A DNA stretch of 64,000 bases, taken from Pseudobacter sp. (GTDB taxonomy: Bacteria > Bacteroidota > Bacteroidia > Chitinophagales > Chitinophagaceae). Below the pieces are notes generated by a model that was not told the DNA's origin, did no database searches, and was given only the letters and a program-made list of their open reading frames with translations. Both the position numbers and the translations under genes were made by a program. Where the stretch lies: assembly GCA_017849455.1 (NCBI GenBank), contig JAFIGX010000014.1, positions 310,001 through 374,000 of the forward strand, read 5' to 3'. Shown here one piece after another: positions 16,494 through 25,201 of this stretch (position 1 is the first letter of the stretch; each line of letters begins with the position of its first letter).

Positions 16494-18239
16494 ATGGGAG
16501 ATCTGCAGATCAAAAAGAACGCTAAGCAATATGATGTGGTGATTGTGGGCTCTGGAGCAGGTGGCGGAATGGCTGCCTATATCCTCGCCAAAGCCGGTAT
16601 CAAAGTTTGTTTGTTGGAAGCCGGCCCCATGTACGATCCCAAGACCAATATTACCCAGTTCAAGAATCCCTGGGAATCTCCCAGGCGGGGCGCCAGCACC
16701 AGGCTGCGCCCTTTCGGTGATTTCGATGCCTGCTACGGCGGTTGGCAGCTCGAAGGGGAACCCTATACCAAAGAGAAAGGCACCCAATGGGAATGGTTCC
16801 GCGCACGCATGCTCGGTGGCAGGACCAATCACTGGGGCCGCATCTCCCTGCGTTTCGGACCAAAGGATTTCAAAAGGAGGAGCATCGATGGATTGGGCGA
16901 TGACTGGCCTATTGGTTATGAAGATGTGAAACCATTTTACGACCGGGTCGATAAACTCATCGGCGTATTCGGTACGAACGAAGGACTGGAAAATGATCCG
17001 GATGGATTTTTCCTGCCTCCTCCAAAACCCAGGCTGCATGAGCTGATCATCAAGAAAGCCGCCACCAGTGCTGGTGTACGCGTGATCCCTTCCCGGTTGT
17101 CCATCCTTACACAAGCCCTCCCCGACGATAAAGACCGCGGCGCCTGTATCTATTGCGGACAGTGCAGTCGCGCCTGCAGTACCATGTATGCAGACTTCTC
17201 TTCATCATCCGTGTTGGTGAAACCTGCCATCGCTACCGGCAATGTAGATGTGATCGCCAATGCCATGGCGCGTGAAGTGCTGACGAATAAAGAAGGTCTC
17301 GCTACCGGTATCTCCTATGTGAACAAAGATGACCTGCAGGAATACCAGGTGAGCGGTAAAGTAGTGATCCTTGCCGCCAGTGCCTGTGAATCGGCCCGGC
17401 TCCTGCTCAATTCCAAATCGGCCCGCTATCCCAATGGGCTCGCCAATAGCAGCAATGTGGTAGGTAAGTATTTGCACGATTCCACCGGTAGCGCTATGGG
17501 CGGTGTACTGCCGGATCTCTTCGACCGCAAACGGTATAATGAAGATGGTGTGGGCGGCATGCACGTGTATTCTCCGTGGTGGGGCAATAATAGGAAACTC
17601 GATTTCCCGCGCGGCTATCATATCGAATACTGGGGCGGCATGGGTCAACCGGCTTATGGCTTCGGATGGGGCATCGAGAACCTGAACGGAAAGTACCTGG
17701 TGAAAGGCAAACAAAAAGAAGCCGGCGGCTATGGTAAATCATTGAAAGAAGATTACCGCTTTTTCTATGGGGCCAGCGTAGGTATGGCAGGCCGTGGTGA
17801 AGCGCTTGCCTTCGAAAGCAATTATTGTGAGATCGATCCGAATGTGGTCGATAAATATGGCATACCTGTTTTACGTTTCAATGTGAAATGGTCTGATCAT
17901 GAGATCAAACAGGCCAAACACATGCAGGAAACTTTCAAGGAGATCATGCACCAGATGGGCGCTGTGATTACCTGGGGCGAAGCAGGGCACGAAAGCAATT
18001 ACGGGCTGGAAGCGCCGGGCAAGATCATTCATGAAGCCGGGACCGTACGCATGGGCAATGACCCCAAACGTTCTGCGCTCAATAAGTGGAGCCAGTCGCA
18101 TGATTGCAAGAACCTGTTCTGTGTGGATGGCGGACAGTTCGTATCCCAGGCTGATAAGAATATCACCTGGACGATCCTCGCCCTCTCCATGCGCGCTTCT
18201 GAATATCTCATCGACCAGTTGAAAAAACAAAACATCTAA
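16494..18239 (+). CDS. GMC oxidoreductase with ferredoxin-like Cys motif
   Basis: A 581-residue FAD-dependent dehydrogenase of the gluconate/3-keto-sugar branch of the GMC family, probably oxidising a sugar or polyol. The Rossmann motif [20 protein letters not shown] opens at residue 15, GGRTNHWGR holds the flavin, and the C-terminal block HEAGTVRMG and [14 protein letters not shown] contains the catalytic His region. Residues 218-228 read [11 protein letters not shown], that is Cx2Cx2Cx3C, typical of an iron-sulfur cluster; related FAD glucose dehydrogenases carry a cluster that passes electrons onward. No signal peptide: export, if any, would depend on the partner encoded downstream. Confidence 0.9.
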   Translation: MGDLQIKKNAKQYDVVIVGSGAGGGMAAYILAKAGIKVCLLEAGPMYDPKTNITQFKNPWESPRRGASTRLRPFGDFDACYGGWQLEGEPYTKEKGTQWEWFRARMLGGRTNHWGRISLRFGPKDFKRRSIDGLGDDWPIGYEDVKPFYDRVDKLIGVFGTNEGLENDPDGFFLPPPKPRLHELIIKKAATSAGVRVIPSRLSILTQALPDDKDRGACIYCGQCSRACSTMYADFSSSSVLVKPAIATGNVDVIANAMAREVLTNKEGLATGISYVNKDDLQEYQVSGKVVILAASACESARLLLNSKSARYPNGLANSSNVVGKYLHDSTGSAMGGVLPDLFDRKRYNEDGVGGMHVYSPWWGNNRKLDFPRGYHIEYWGGMGQPAYGFGWGIENLNGKYLVKGKQKEAGGYGKSLKEDYRFFYGASVGMAGRGEALAFESNYCEIDPNVVDKYGIPVLRFNVKWSDHEIKQAKHMQETFKEIMHQMGAVITWGEAGHESNYGLEAPGKIIHEAGTVRMGNDPKRSALNKWSQSHDCKNLFCVDGGQFVSQADKNITWTILALSMRASEYLIDQLKKQNI

Positions 18240-18245
18240 GTAATT

Positions 18246-18295
18246 GCCGTTTGTCGCCTGTCGTTGAGAACAACCACAAACAACTAACCACAAAC
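18246..18295. repeat. Heptamer-ladder hairpin inside the GMC operon
   Basis: GTTTGTC GCCTGTC GTTGAGA on the left faces, inverted, GTTTGTG GTTAGTT GTTTGTG on the right: 7-base steps with imperfect pairing. It occupies nearly all of the 64-base gap between the GMC gene and its subunit 3 gene. Confidence 0.6.
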
Positions 18296-18303
18296 TTGTT
18301 TAT

Positions 18304-18969
18304 ATGGATAGAAGGAAATCATTGAAAGCGCTGGCCGTAGGCACTATCTCCGCCGGTGTACTGCTCGAAGCCTGTAAGGATGGTGACAAGAAAGCAGAGG
18401 AAGCTAAAAAGGCCGAAGGGACCACTTCGACTGGCTTTGACCGTTATGCCGAAGAGGTCGAGCGCTACAAAGAAGTCACTTCCAAAACATTTTTTACGCC
18501 GCATGAAATGGCTACCATCACCATCCTCGGTGATATCATCATTCCCCGTGATGAAGTGAGCGGCAGCGCCTCCGATGCCAAAGTGCCGGAATTCATCGAA
18601 TTCATCGTAAAAGACATGCCCGACCACCAGGTCCCTATGCGCGGTGGTCTACGCTGGCTCGACCTGCAAACCCTGAAACGGTTCGAGAAACCATTCAAAG
18701 ATTGCACTTCCGGGCAGCAAATGCAGATCGTGGATGAGATCGCCTGGCCTAAAAAAGCCAAACCGGAAATGGCGCAGGGTGTTGCTTTCTTCAATCTTGT
18801 CCGCAATCTCACCGCCACCGGCTTCTACACTTCCCAGATCGGGGTAAAGGATATAGGTTATGCCGGCAACCAGCCCAACAGGTGGAACGGCGTGCCGGAC
18901 GATGTGTTGAAACAGTATGGTATGGCTTATTCGGAAAAAGAACTGAAAGAGTGCGTTAAATATGATTAG
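18304..18969 (+). CDS. Gluconate 2-dehydrogenase subunit 3 family protein
   Basis: A 221-residue small subunit of GMC-type dehydrogenases. It has an N-terminal MDRRKSLKALAVGT with a twin-arginine-like motif and a lipobox LLEAC (Cys24), suggesting export of a folded complex by Tat and lipid anchoring, with the flavoprotein carried along. The body has the family features FFTPHEMATITILGDIIIPRDE and the C-terminal GFYTSQIGVKDIGYAGNQPN. It is operonic with the upstream flavoprotein. Confidence 0.88.
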   Translation: MDRRKSLKALAVGTISAGVLLEACKDGDKKAEEAKKAEGTTSTGFDRYAEEVERYKEVTSKTFFTPHEMATITILGDIIIPRDEVSGSASDAKVPEFIEFIVKDMPDHQVPMRGGLRWLDLQTLKRFEKPFKDCTSGQQMQIVDEIAWPKKAKPEMAQGVAFFNLVRNLTATGFYTSQIGVKDIGYAGNQPNRWNGVPDDVLKQYGMAYSEKELKECVKYD

Positions 18970-18972
18970 TCA

Positions 18973-19013
18973 GGTCTGAACCTGGATTTGAAGGATTTTA
19001 TGGATTAGGAGGA
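18973..19013 (+). repeat. Single nonamer-ladder arm
   Basis: GGTCTGAACCTGGATTTGAA, then GGAT steps every 9 bases (four steps). It starts four bases after the stop codon of the preceding gene. No partner arm is evident in the rest of the 350-base intergenic region, which otherwise holds only a candidate promoter. Confidence 0.7.
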
Positions 19014-19136
19014 AAATTCGCTCAGCGTGTATTGCCCTGGCTTTTGTGCAATCTCAATGTAAGGAGATCCATAGACCCTATGCCCGGCCACCCGGAGTTG
19101 ATCCTACATCAATTTATTGTAGTAAAACTTCGACAT

Positions 19137-19169
19137 TTTGTGCAAGCAATTTAATTAGTAGTATATTTC
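19137..19169 (+). promoter_or_regulatory. Candidate promoter upstream of the tail-fibre-chaperone gene
   Basis: TTTG (19137-19140), 21-base spacer, TATATTTC (19162-19169): one mismatch to the -33/-7 consensus. About 150 bases before the ATG. Confidence 0.4.
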
Positions 19170-19320
19170 CTGCCAATTAACTCTCCATCCAAACAGATCA
19201 TCCCTTGGTCTGCAACCTGCTCCCTTCTGATTAGTTATTAAACTATTCCATTCGGCTATGTCCGGATGCAAATCCTTTTTATTCCTTTTTTCAAAATAAT
19301 TTCCTTATTCATCAAAAAAA

Positions 19321-20412
19321 ATGCCTATCATGAAAAACTTCGCCTTCACTATCATTAAGGTTTCCAGTGTCTTATTCTCAACAGTTTTCACCATTTCTTA
19401 TTCACATGCCCAGAATGTAGGCATCGGCACTACTACTCCTACGCAAAAGCTGGAAGTAGTGGGCGCTGTGAAATCCGATTCTCTCCTGGTGATCAAAGGC
19501 ACCAGTGCGGCCGGTGTGTTCGGTTCCAGTCCGAATATCCATGTCGATCTTGAAAATCCCAATGGCGGCAGCGTAGTACAACGGCTGTTTTCCAGTGGTA
19601 ATGGTGGAAAAGAGATCATCATGGGGATCAATCCTACTGCCAATACCAATGGTATTTTCCTACTCAGCAACGGTTCCGGATCCAATTTTTTTCTGATGGA
19701 CCCGGTGAATGGAAATTTTGGTTTGGGCGGAATGCCGACAGCTACCGACAGGTTATCGGTCAATGGCAACCAGGGCATCGGTATTGCCGGTGCAGGCGGG
19801 CCTGGCGTGTTTGGGACGAACACTGCCAATACAGCGCTGCACCTCACCAATAGCAATAGTGGCAATTCTGTGATCCAGACTTTCAGCACGAGCAGCAAAG
19901 AGATCATTATGGGTATCAATCCTACCTATAATACCAATGGGATATTTTTGATCAGCAATGCATCCGGCAACAATTATTTTGTAATGGATGCAGTGAGTGG
20001 AGAAGTAGCCATTAGTGCAACGCCATCTACCGCCAACAAGCTCACTGTTGGAGGCTCCATCGGCGCTACGGCTTTCAATGTTACTTCCGATGCCAGGTTG
20101 AAGACCAATATCCTGCCGGTGACACATGTATTGGGCCAGTTGATGAGCCTGAATGCCTACACCTACAATTTTGTAAAGACCCACCCTTCCGGTTTTTCAC
20201 TGCCTACCGATAAAAGGCAGATCGGCGTGATGGCCCAGGAAGTGGAAGCGCAATTCCCTGAACTGGTCACCACCGATGCGAACGGGTATAAAGCCGTAGA
20301 TTATACGAAACTTTCCGCGCTGCTGCTGCAGGCCATGAAAGAACAGCAACAGGATATCGATGAGTTGAAGAAGATGGTGATCGAATTGAAAAATTCCAAA
20401 AAAGGCAATTGA
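19321..20412 (+). CDS. Secreted protein with tail-fibre (S74) intramolecular chaperone domain
   Basis: A 363-residue exported protein with a signal peptide ending near SHAQ (residue 31). After NVGIGTTTPTQKLEVVG, a motif common in Bacteroidota surface fibres, come two copies of an 85-residue unit (about 64-149 and 161-245). Both contain the KEIIMGINPT block followed by NTNGIFL, 96 residues apart. Residues 255-340 match the Peptidase_S74 chaperone (TSDARLKTNI, MAQEVEAQFPELV, DYTKLSALLLQAMKEQQ), followed by a coiled-coil end. Such domains trimerise fibres and may cleave themselves off. A second ATG at 19330 is an alternative start. Confidence 0.85.
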   Translation: MPIMKNFAFTIIKVSSVLFSTVFTISYSHAQNVGIGTTTPTQKLEVVGAVKSDSLLVIKGTSAAGVFGSSPNIHVDLENPNGGSVVQRLFSSGNGGKEIIMGINPTANTNGIFLLSNGSGSNFFLMDPVNGNFGLGGMPTATDRLSVNGNQGIGIAGAGGPGVFGTNTANTALHLTNSNSGNSVIQTFSTSSKEIIMGINPTYNTNGIFLISNASGNNYFVMDAVSGEVAISATPSTANKLTVGGSIGATAFNVTSDARLKTNILPVTHVLGQLMSLNAYTYNFVKTHPSGFSLPTDKRQIGVMAQEVEAQFPELVTTDANGYKAVDYTKLSALLLQAMKEQQQDIDELKKMVIELKNSKKGN

Positions 20413-20463
20413 CCAGCCTTGCAGTTCGTCGAACCATTTCATCATCCAGTATAAAATACTTTT

Positions 20464-21963
20464 ATGCAAGTGAAATATATTACAGGTGTTGTTCTATTGC
20501 TGGCACTGGGTACAAGGGCCCATGCACAACAGAACGACCTGCTTTTCATCAAAGACCAGGTAACGGTACAGACCGGGGCCGTGGTCACCGTTCAGGGCGG
20601 TATCACCGTGTCGACCAGTGGGTCATTGCTTCATAACGGACAGATCACACTTACCGGCAACTGGCTGAACAGCAGCAATACGGCCGTGTTCGGCAATATG
20701 GATGCCGGTACTGTTTCCTTTATCGGGGCAACTTCCCAAACCATCGGGAGCACAGGAGGGCAAACTCGATTCCCTGCCATTGTTTTCAACAACCTGTCGG
20801 TGGTACAACCTGCCATATCGGTCATCAGTAATCCTTCCGCGGTCCAGGTAAACGCCACCTTCACTAACGGGATCGTATCTACGACGCCGGACAGTAAGTT
20901 GATCTTTTTGAATGGGGCCACTGCCACCGGCGACCATAGCACCGCCTATGTGGATGGCCCGGTACAGAAGATCGGTAATGCTGCTTTTGTATTCCCTATC
21001 GGCTCCCAGACAAAATGGGCCAGACTGGGCATTTCAGCTCCTTCAGAGGCCAGCACTGCCTTCACGGCCTGGTACCATAACCAGCCGCCGGCCAACCGTA
21101 GTATCCTGGGAGCAGGTTTGAACAACCCCGGCGCACATATCAGTAACAAAGAATGGTGGGAACTGAGCCGTGATGCCGGGATCGATAATGTGAACGTTAC
21201 TTTGTATTGGGAGAGCCATACCGAAAGTGGTATCGTGTCTACCCTTCCCGCTGATCTCGTGGTGGCTCACTATAACGGAACACAATGGGTGAGCGAAGGC
21301 AATACCGCCGCAACAGGCCCCAATCCTTCCGGTACCTTGAGTTCCGGTGTGGTGAGTTCCTTCTCTCCTTTCACCTTCGGCGCACCTACTATCGTTAACC
21401 CGCTGCCGCTGAAACTGCTTGATTTCACCGGCAAACTGGTCAATAAATATGTTATGCTGAACTGGACTACCACCAATGAAGTGAACACCAGCCATTTCGA
21501 TGTGGAGCGAAGCAGCAATGGCAGTGCATTCGATAAGATCGGGAGCGTAACGGCGGAAAACGATGCAAGCCGGAACAGCAAATACCAGTACAGGGATGAT
21601 AAGCTACCTGCAGAGCTGCCGGTATTATTCTACCGGCTTAAGATGTCGGACCGCGATGGCCGTTTCAGCCATTCGCCGATCGTGAGCGTACGCATCCCGG
21701 CGACGGCCGGTATTCAACTCGCACAAAACCCGGTACACGATAATATTCGGTTGTTGATCAACGGTAGTATGCCTGGCAACCTCAGGGTCAGGGTGCATAC
21801 TGTTGCCGGACAGGAAGTAGTACGTCGTGAGATCGCTATTCCTGCAGGGGCCAATACCATCACGATCGATCGTTTGGGGCATTTACTGAAAGGCGTATAT
21901 ATTCTCACCGTTCTGTCGGGAGATAACTCAATACTAATGAATGAACGGTTGATCAAGGACTGA
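20464..21963 (+). CDS. T9SS cargo protein with C-terminal sorting domain
   Basis: A 499-residue exported protein. The signal peptide (to about residue 22, RAHAQ) is followed by a Gly/Thr/Ser-rich beta-helix-like region (20-150), a middle domain, then LPLKLLDFTGKLVNKYVMLNWTTTNEVNTSHFDVERS, a fibronectin-like block that very often precedes T9SS tails. The last 80 residues (PVHDNIRLLINGS, RVRVHTVAGQEV, LLKGVYILTVLSG) are a type A C-terminal domain for type IX secretion. It lies 51 bases after the S74 protein, so both may form one surface structure. Confidence 0.85.
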   Translation: MQVKYITGVVLLLALGTRAHAQQNDLLFIKDQVTVQTGAVVTVQGGITVSTSGSLLHNGQITLTGNWLNSSNTAVFGNMDAGTVSFIGATSQTIGSTGGQTRFPAIVFNNLSVVQPAISVISNPSAVQVNATFTNGIVSTTPDSKLIFLNGATATGDHSTAYVDGPVQKIGNAAFVFPIGSQTKWARLGISAPSEASTAFTAWYHNQPPANRSILGAGLNNPGAHISNKEWWELSRDAGIDNVNVTLYWESHTESGIVSTLPADLVVAHYNGTQWVSEGNTAATGPNPSGTLSSGVVSSFSPFTFGAPTIVNPLPLKLLDFTGKLVNKYVMLNWTTTNEVNTSHFDVERSSNGSAFDKIGSVTAENDASRNSKYQYRDDKLPAELPVLFYRLKMSDRDGRFSHSPIVSVRIPATAGIQLAQNPVHDNIRLLINGSMPGNLRVRVHTVAGQEVVRREIAIPAGANTITIDRLGHLLKGVYILTVLSGDNSILMNERLIKD

Positions 21964-21990
21964 CCAACAGGCGATCCATTTCTGATAGGC

Positions 21991-22015
21991 AAAACCCGCT
22001 TCGGTAGCGGGTTTT
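21991..22015 (+). terminator. Intrinsic terminator
   Basis: AAAACCCGCT pairs with AGCGGGTTTT around TCGGT, followed by GTCTATTTT, 27 bases after the T9SS cargo stop. Confidence 0.85.
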
Positions 22016-22109
22016 GTCTATTTTCGACCCATAATTCTTTTTATTGCACCATTTGACAAAGTAGCGTTAATTTAGATTTTTATAAGCGATTTATTAGGAT
22101 TTATTATCA

Positions 22110-22199
22110 TCTGAACTATTTTTGATCTTTCGGGGGAATTATGACCATAAGTGAGCTATCCTATACATCCTATAAATCCCAAAAATCCCAGTTCAGACC
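22110..22199. repeat. Nonamer-ladder pair with one decayed arm
   Basis: The right arm 22158-22199, read on the minus strand, is the GTCTGAAC head plus four GGAT steps at 9-base spacing. The left side keeps only TCTGAACT and ATTTTTGATC (22110-22127). The right head ends three bases before the histidine kinase ATG. Confidence 0.75.
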
Positions 22200-22202
22200 G
22201 AC

Positions 22203-23834
22203 ATGAAACGATTCGCTCCTGTCAAATGGTTCCGCAATGTGTCTATCGCCAAAAAATTGTACTTCACAGTTGGCCTAATGGCATTGCTCATTGCGTTCGA
22301 ATTATGGGCACTCGCCTTTTCCATCCATACCCTCTCCTCCGTCAGGGCTTATGTGAATGGTGAAGCACTCTGGTCGAAGGCGCAGAAAGACGCCATGTAC
22401 CAGCTCCTCAAATATGGCCGCAGCCACGACGATGCCGATTACCAACGCTTCAAGGAATACATGAAAGTGCCGGAAGGAGATCACAAGGCGCTTGTGGAAA
22501 TGAATAAACCCAAACCCAGCAGGGACATCGTATATGAAGGGTTCCGGGAGGGCCGCAACCACAACGAGGACGCTGATGGGATGTACAAACTCTTCACCCG
22601 CTTCTACGATAATTATTATATCAGCAAAGCTATTATTGCCTGGAGGAAGGCCGATAGTATGATTCCCCAGTTCGATGTGATCGGCCGGAAGTTACATGCA
22701 GAGATCAATTCCCCCTTTAAATCGCAGGACCGGATCAACGCCATTCTCGACGAGATCGATCCTGTCAATTCGGTGCTCACGAAATACGAAGATGAATTTT
22801 CCTTTACGCTGGGAGAAGGCTCCCGCTGGCTCGAAAAACTGGTCCTCCGCATCCTGCTGGGCATCGCGCTCACAGTGGAATGTACAGGTCTGGGCCTGGC
22901 CATTGTCGTAAGCCGCAGCATCCAAAAAGGACTGAATGAGATCCTGCTTTCCTCCAAAGCTGTGGCCAAAGGCGATTTCAGCCGGAAAGCCAAATCATTT
23001 TCGAAAGACGAGATCGGTACTCTTGCCAATAATTTCAATGCCATGGCCGAAGAGCTCGAGCAATTACAGAACGAGATCAAGGAAGCCAATATCAATCTCG
23101 AAAAGAAAGTAGAATTGAGAACGGCTGAACTGGAAAGAAAGAACAAGGAACTGGAACAATTTGCCTATGTAGCTTCACATGATCTGCAGGAACCGCTTAA
23201 AACTACTTCCGGATTCGTGGAATTGCTCCGCAAACAATACAAAGGCCATCTCGATGAGAATGCCGATAAATATCTCGACTATATCCTGCAGGCTTCCGAC
23301 AGGATGAAGACCCTGATCAAAGACCTGCTGGACTATTCAAGGTTGGGCAGGAAAATAGAATTTGTGCCAGTCGATTGCAATATGCTCCTCCATGAAGTGC
23401 TGGCCGATATGGACAAAGGGATCAGGGAAAACCAGGCCCTGATCAATGCCCGGCCATTGCCGGTAGTGAATGCCTTCCCCACAGAGCTGAAATTATTGTT
23501 CCAGAACCTGATCAGCAATTCCATCAAATTCAGGAAAACCGGCACCAGACCTGAAGTGCAGATCCAGGCCTTCCGGGAGAACGGTTCCTGGAAGTTCTCG
23601 ATCCGCGATAATGGCATTGGCATCGACCAACAACACAAGGACAAAATATTCATCATCTTCCAACGCCTGCATAACCGCACGGATTATGAAGGTTCGGGCA
23701 TCGGTCTGGCACACTGCAAAAAGATCGTGGAATTGCATGGCGGCAGGATATGGGTGGAATCCACACCGGGCGAAGGCAGTACATTTTTCTTTACCATTGC
23801 AGAAAAACCACTGGTATTCGAAATGGATAACTAA
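22203..23834 (+). CDS. Membrane sensor histidine kinase (HAMP, HisKA, phytochrome-type)
   Basis: A 543-residue kinase. TM1 about 18-40, an extracytoplasmic helical sensor of about 170 residues without recognisable ligand motifs, TM2 about 214-236, HAMP 237-290, coiled coil, then the dimerisation/phospho-acceptor helix FAYVASHDLQEPLKTTSGF with His326. The ATPase domain has NLISNSIKFRK (N box), DNGIGIDQQHKDKIF and GSGIGLAHCKKIVELHGG. The H box HDLQEPL is of the cyanobacterial-phytochrome kinase type. No response regulator is adjacent. Confidence 0.9.
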   Translation: MKRFAPVKWFRNVSIAKKLYFTVGLMALLIAFELWALAFSIHTLSSVRAYVNGEALWSKAQKDAMYQLLKYGRSHDDADYQRFKEYMKVPEGDHKALVEMNKPKPSRDIVYEGFREGRNHNEDADGMYKLFTRFYDNYYISKAIIAWRKADSMIPQFDVIGRKLHAEINSPFKSQDRINAILDEIDPVNSVLTKYEDEFSFTLGEGSRWLEKLVLRILLGIALTVECTGLGLAIVVSRSIQKGLNEILLSSKAVAKGDFSRKAKSFSKDEIGTLANNFNAMAEELEQLQNEIKEANINLEKKVELRTAELERKNKELEQFAYVASHDLQEPLKTTSGFVELLRKQYKGHLDENADKYLDYILQASDRMKTLIKDLLDYSRLGRKIEFVPVDCNMLLHEVLADMDKGIRENQALINARPLPVVNAFPTELKLLFQNLISNSIKFRKTGTRPEVQIQAFRENGSWKFSIRDNGIGIDQQHKDKIFIIFQRLHNRTDYEGSGIGLAHCKKIVELHGGRIWVESTPGEGSTFFFTIAEKPLVFEMDN

Positions 23835-23932
23835 ACCTTACCGGCTCACGGATGCATTGAACACCTGCTGTTAGTCTGCCCGTAAAATTCAATATCTTCA
23901 TGCCTGATTCCATTCATCTCATTTGATCGATC

Positions 23933-25138
23933 ATGAAGAAGATCCGGTTATCCAAACTGTTCAATGAGTTTTTCCACAGTGAGAAGACCAGCGGTCTCCT
24001 GCTGATCGGATGTACGATCCTATCCATCATCATCGCCAATACATCGCTCGGCCCCGGCTATCTTCATTTCTGGCATCATTCCATCGGCTTCAATGTGCCG
24101 TATATCGACCTGTACCATCCTATCGAGTACTGGGTCAATGATGGGCTGATGGCCATCTTCTTCCTCATGATCGGGCTGGAGATCGAGCGGGAACTTTATG
24201 CAGGGGAATTGTCGAATGTCCGGAATGCGCTGCTGCCGGTCTTCGCAGCGATCGGCGGAATGGTTACACCGGCCCTGTTCCATTACCTGCTGAACCATGG
24301 AACAGATACGCAGGGTGGCATAGGTATTCCCATGGCCACTGATATTGCCTTTGCGTTGGGTATCCTTTCACTGTTGGGGAACAAGGTGCCCCCTTCCCTG
24401 AAGATCTTCCTCACGGCGCTCGCCATCATCGATGATCTTGGCGCCATACTGGTGATCGCCGTATTCTATACAAAAGGATTTTCATTGTTGTACTTTGGAT
24501 TGTCGATGGCGATCTTCGGCCTGCTGCTGGTTTTCAACCGGCTCAGGATACGACATCTCATTTTTTACCTGTTGCCGGGTATCTTGATGTGGTACTGTAT
24601 GCTTAAATCGGGCGTACACGCTACTATCAGCGGCATCCTGCTGGCATTCGCCATTCCATTCGGAGATGGAGGTGAACGCTCACCTTCGTATAAATTGCAG
24701 CATTGGCTGCACAAACCGGTGGCATTCGTCATTCTGCCGATCTTTGCATTGGCGAATACAGGCATTCTATTTTCTGCCGACTGGTATCGCGGTTATGGCA
24801 CAAAAAATTCGCTCGGCATCATCAGTGGCCTGGTGCTCGGAAAACCAGTGGGCATCCTGCTCTTTTGTTTTGCGGCCATTAAATTGCGCATCAGCAGGCT
24901 GCCTGCAGATATCAACTGGCTGCATATTGCCGGAGCAGGCATACTGGCCGGCATCGGTTTCACGATGTCTATCTTCATCACGCTCCTTGCGTTCGACCAT
25001 GCAGAGACCATTGTAGACGCCAAGATCGCCGTGCTTAGCGCATCTGTGCTGGCAGGGATATTGGGATTCCTGGTACTCCGGATGATATCGGGGAAATCAG
25101 AAGTCAGAGGTCAAAGGTCAAAGGTCGGAAGATCCTAA
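23933..25138 (+). CDS. nhaA: Na+/H+ antiporter NhaA
   Basis: A 401-residue inner-membrane antiporter that expels Na+ or Li+ in exchange for protons. The ion-binding pair Asp167-Asp168 (LAIIDDLGAI) and Asp137 (ATDIAFALG) match E. coli Asp163/164 and Asp133, and the gating segment LMIGLEIERELYAGEL is conserved. The last 15 residues (KSEVRGQRSKVGRS) are unlike any NhaA tail and are encoded by the 7-base ladder repeat that follows the gene, so the original stop seems to have been replaced. Confidence 0.95.
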   Translation: MKKIRLSKLFNEFFHSEKTSGLLLIGCTILSIIIANTSLGPGYLHFWHHSIGFNVPYIDLYHPIEYWVNDGLMAIFFLMIGLEIERELYAGELSNVRNALLPVFAAIGGMVTPALFHYLLNHGTDTQGGIGIPMATDIAFALGILSLLGNKVPPSLKIFLTALAIIDDLGAILVIAVFYTKGFSLLYFGLSMAIFGLLLVFNRLRIRHLIFYLLPGILMWYCMLKSGVHATISGILLAFAIPFGDGGERSPSYKLQHWLHKPVAFVILPIFALANTGILFSADWYRGYGTKNSLGIISGLVLGKPVGILLFCFAAIKLRISRLPADINWLHIAGAGILAGIGFTMSIFITLLAFDHAETIVDAKIAVLSASVLAGILGFLVLRMISGKSEVRGQRSKVGRS

Positions 25139-25200
25139 TAACTCATAGTAGCCTACAGTCGGAGGCATCATACTTCTTACCTCCGGCCTCCTACTTCCTG
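25093..25200. repeat. Heptamer-ladder hairpin between nhaA and EF-G2
   Basis: The left arm has six 7-base units (GAAATCA, GAAGTCA, GAGGTCA, AAGGTCA, AAGGTCG, GAAGATC), mostly inside the nhaA frame. The right arm (25158-25200) carries GGAAGTA, GGAGGCC, GGAGGTA and AGAAGTA in 7-base phase on the minus strand and ends one base before the EF-G2 stop. It separates convergent genes. Confidence 0.7.
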
Positions 25201-25201
25201 C

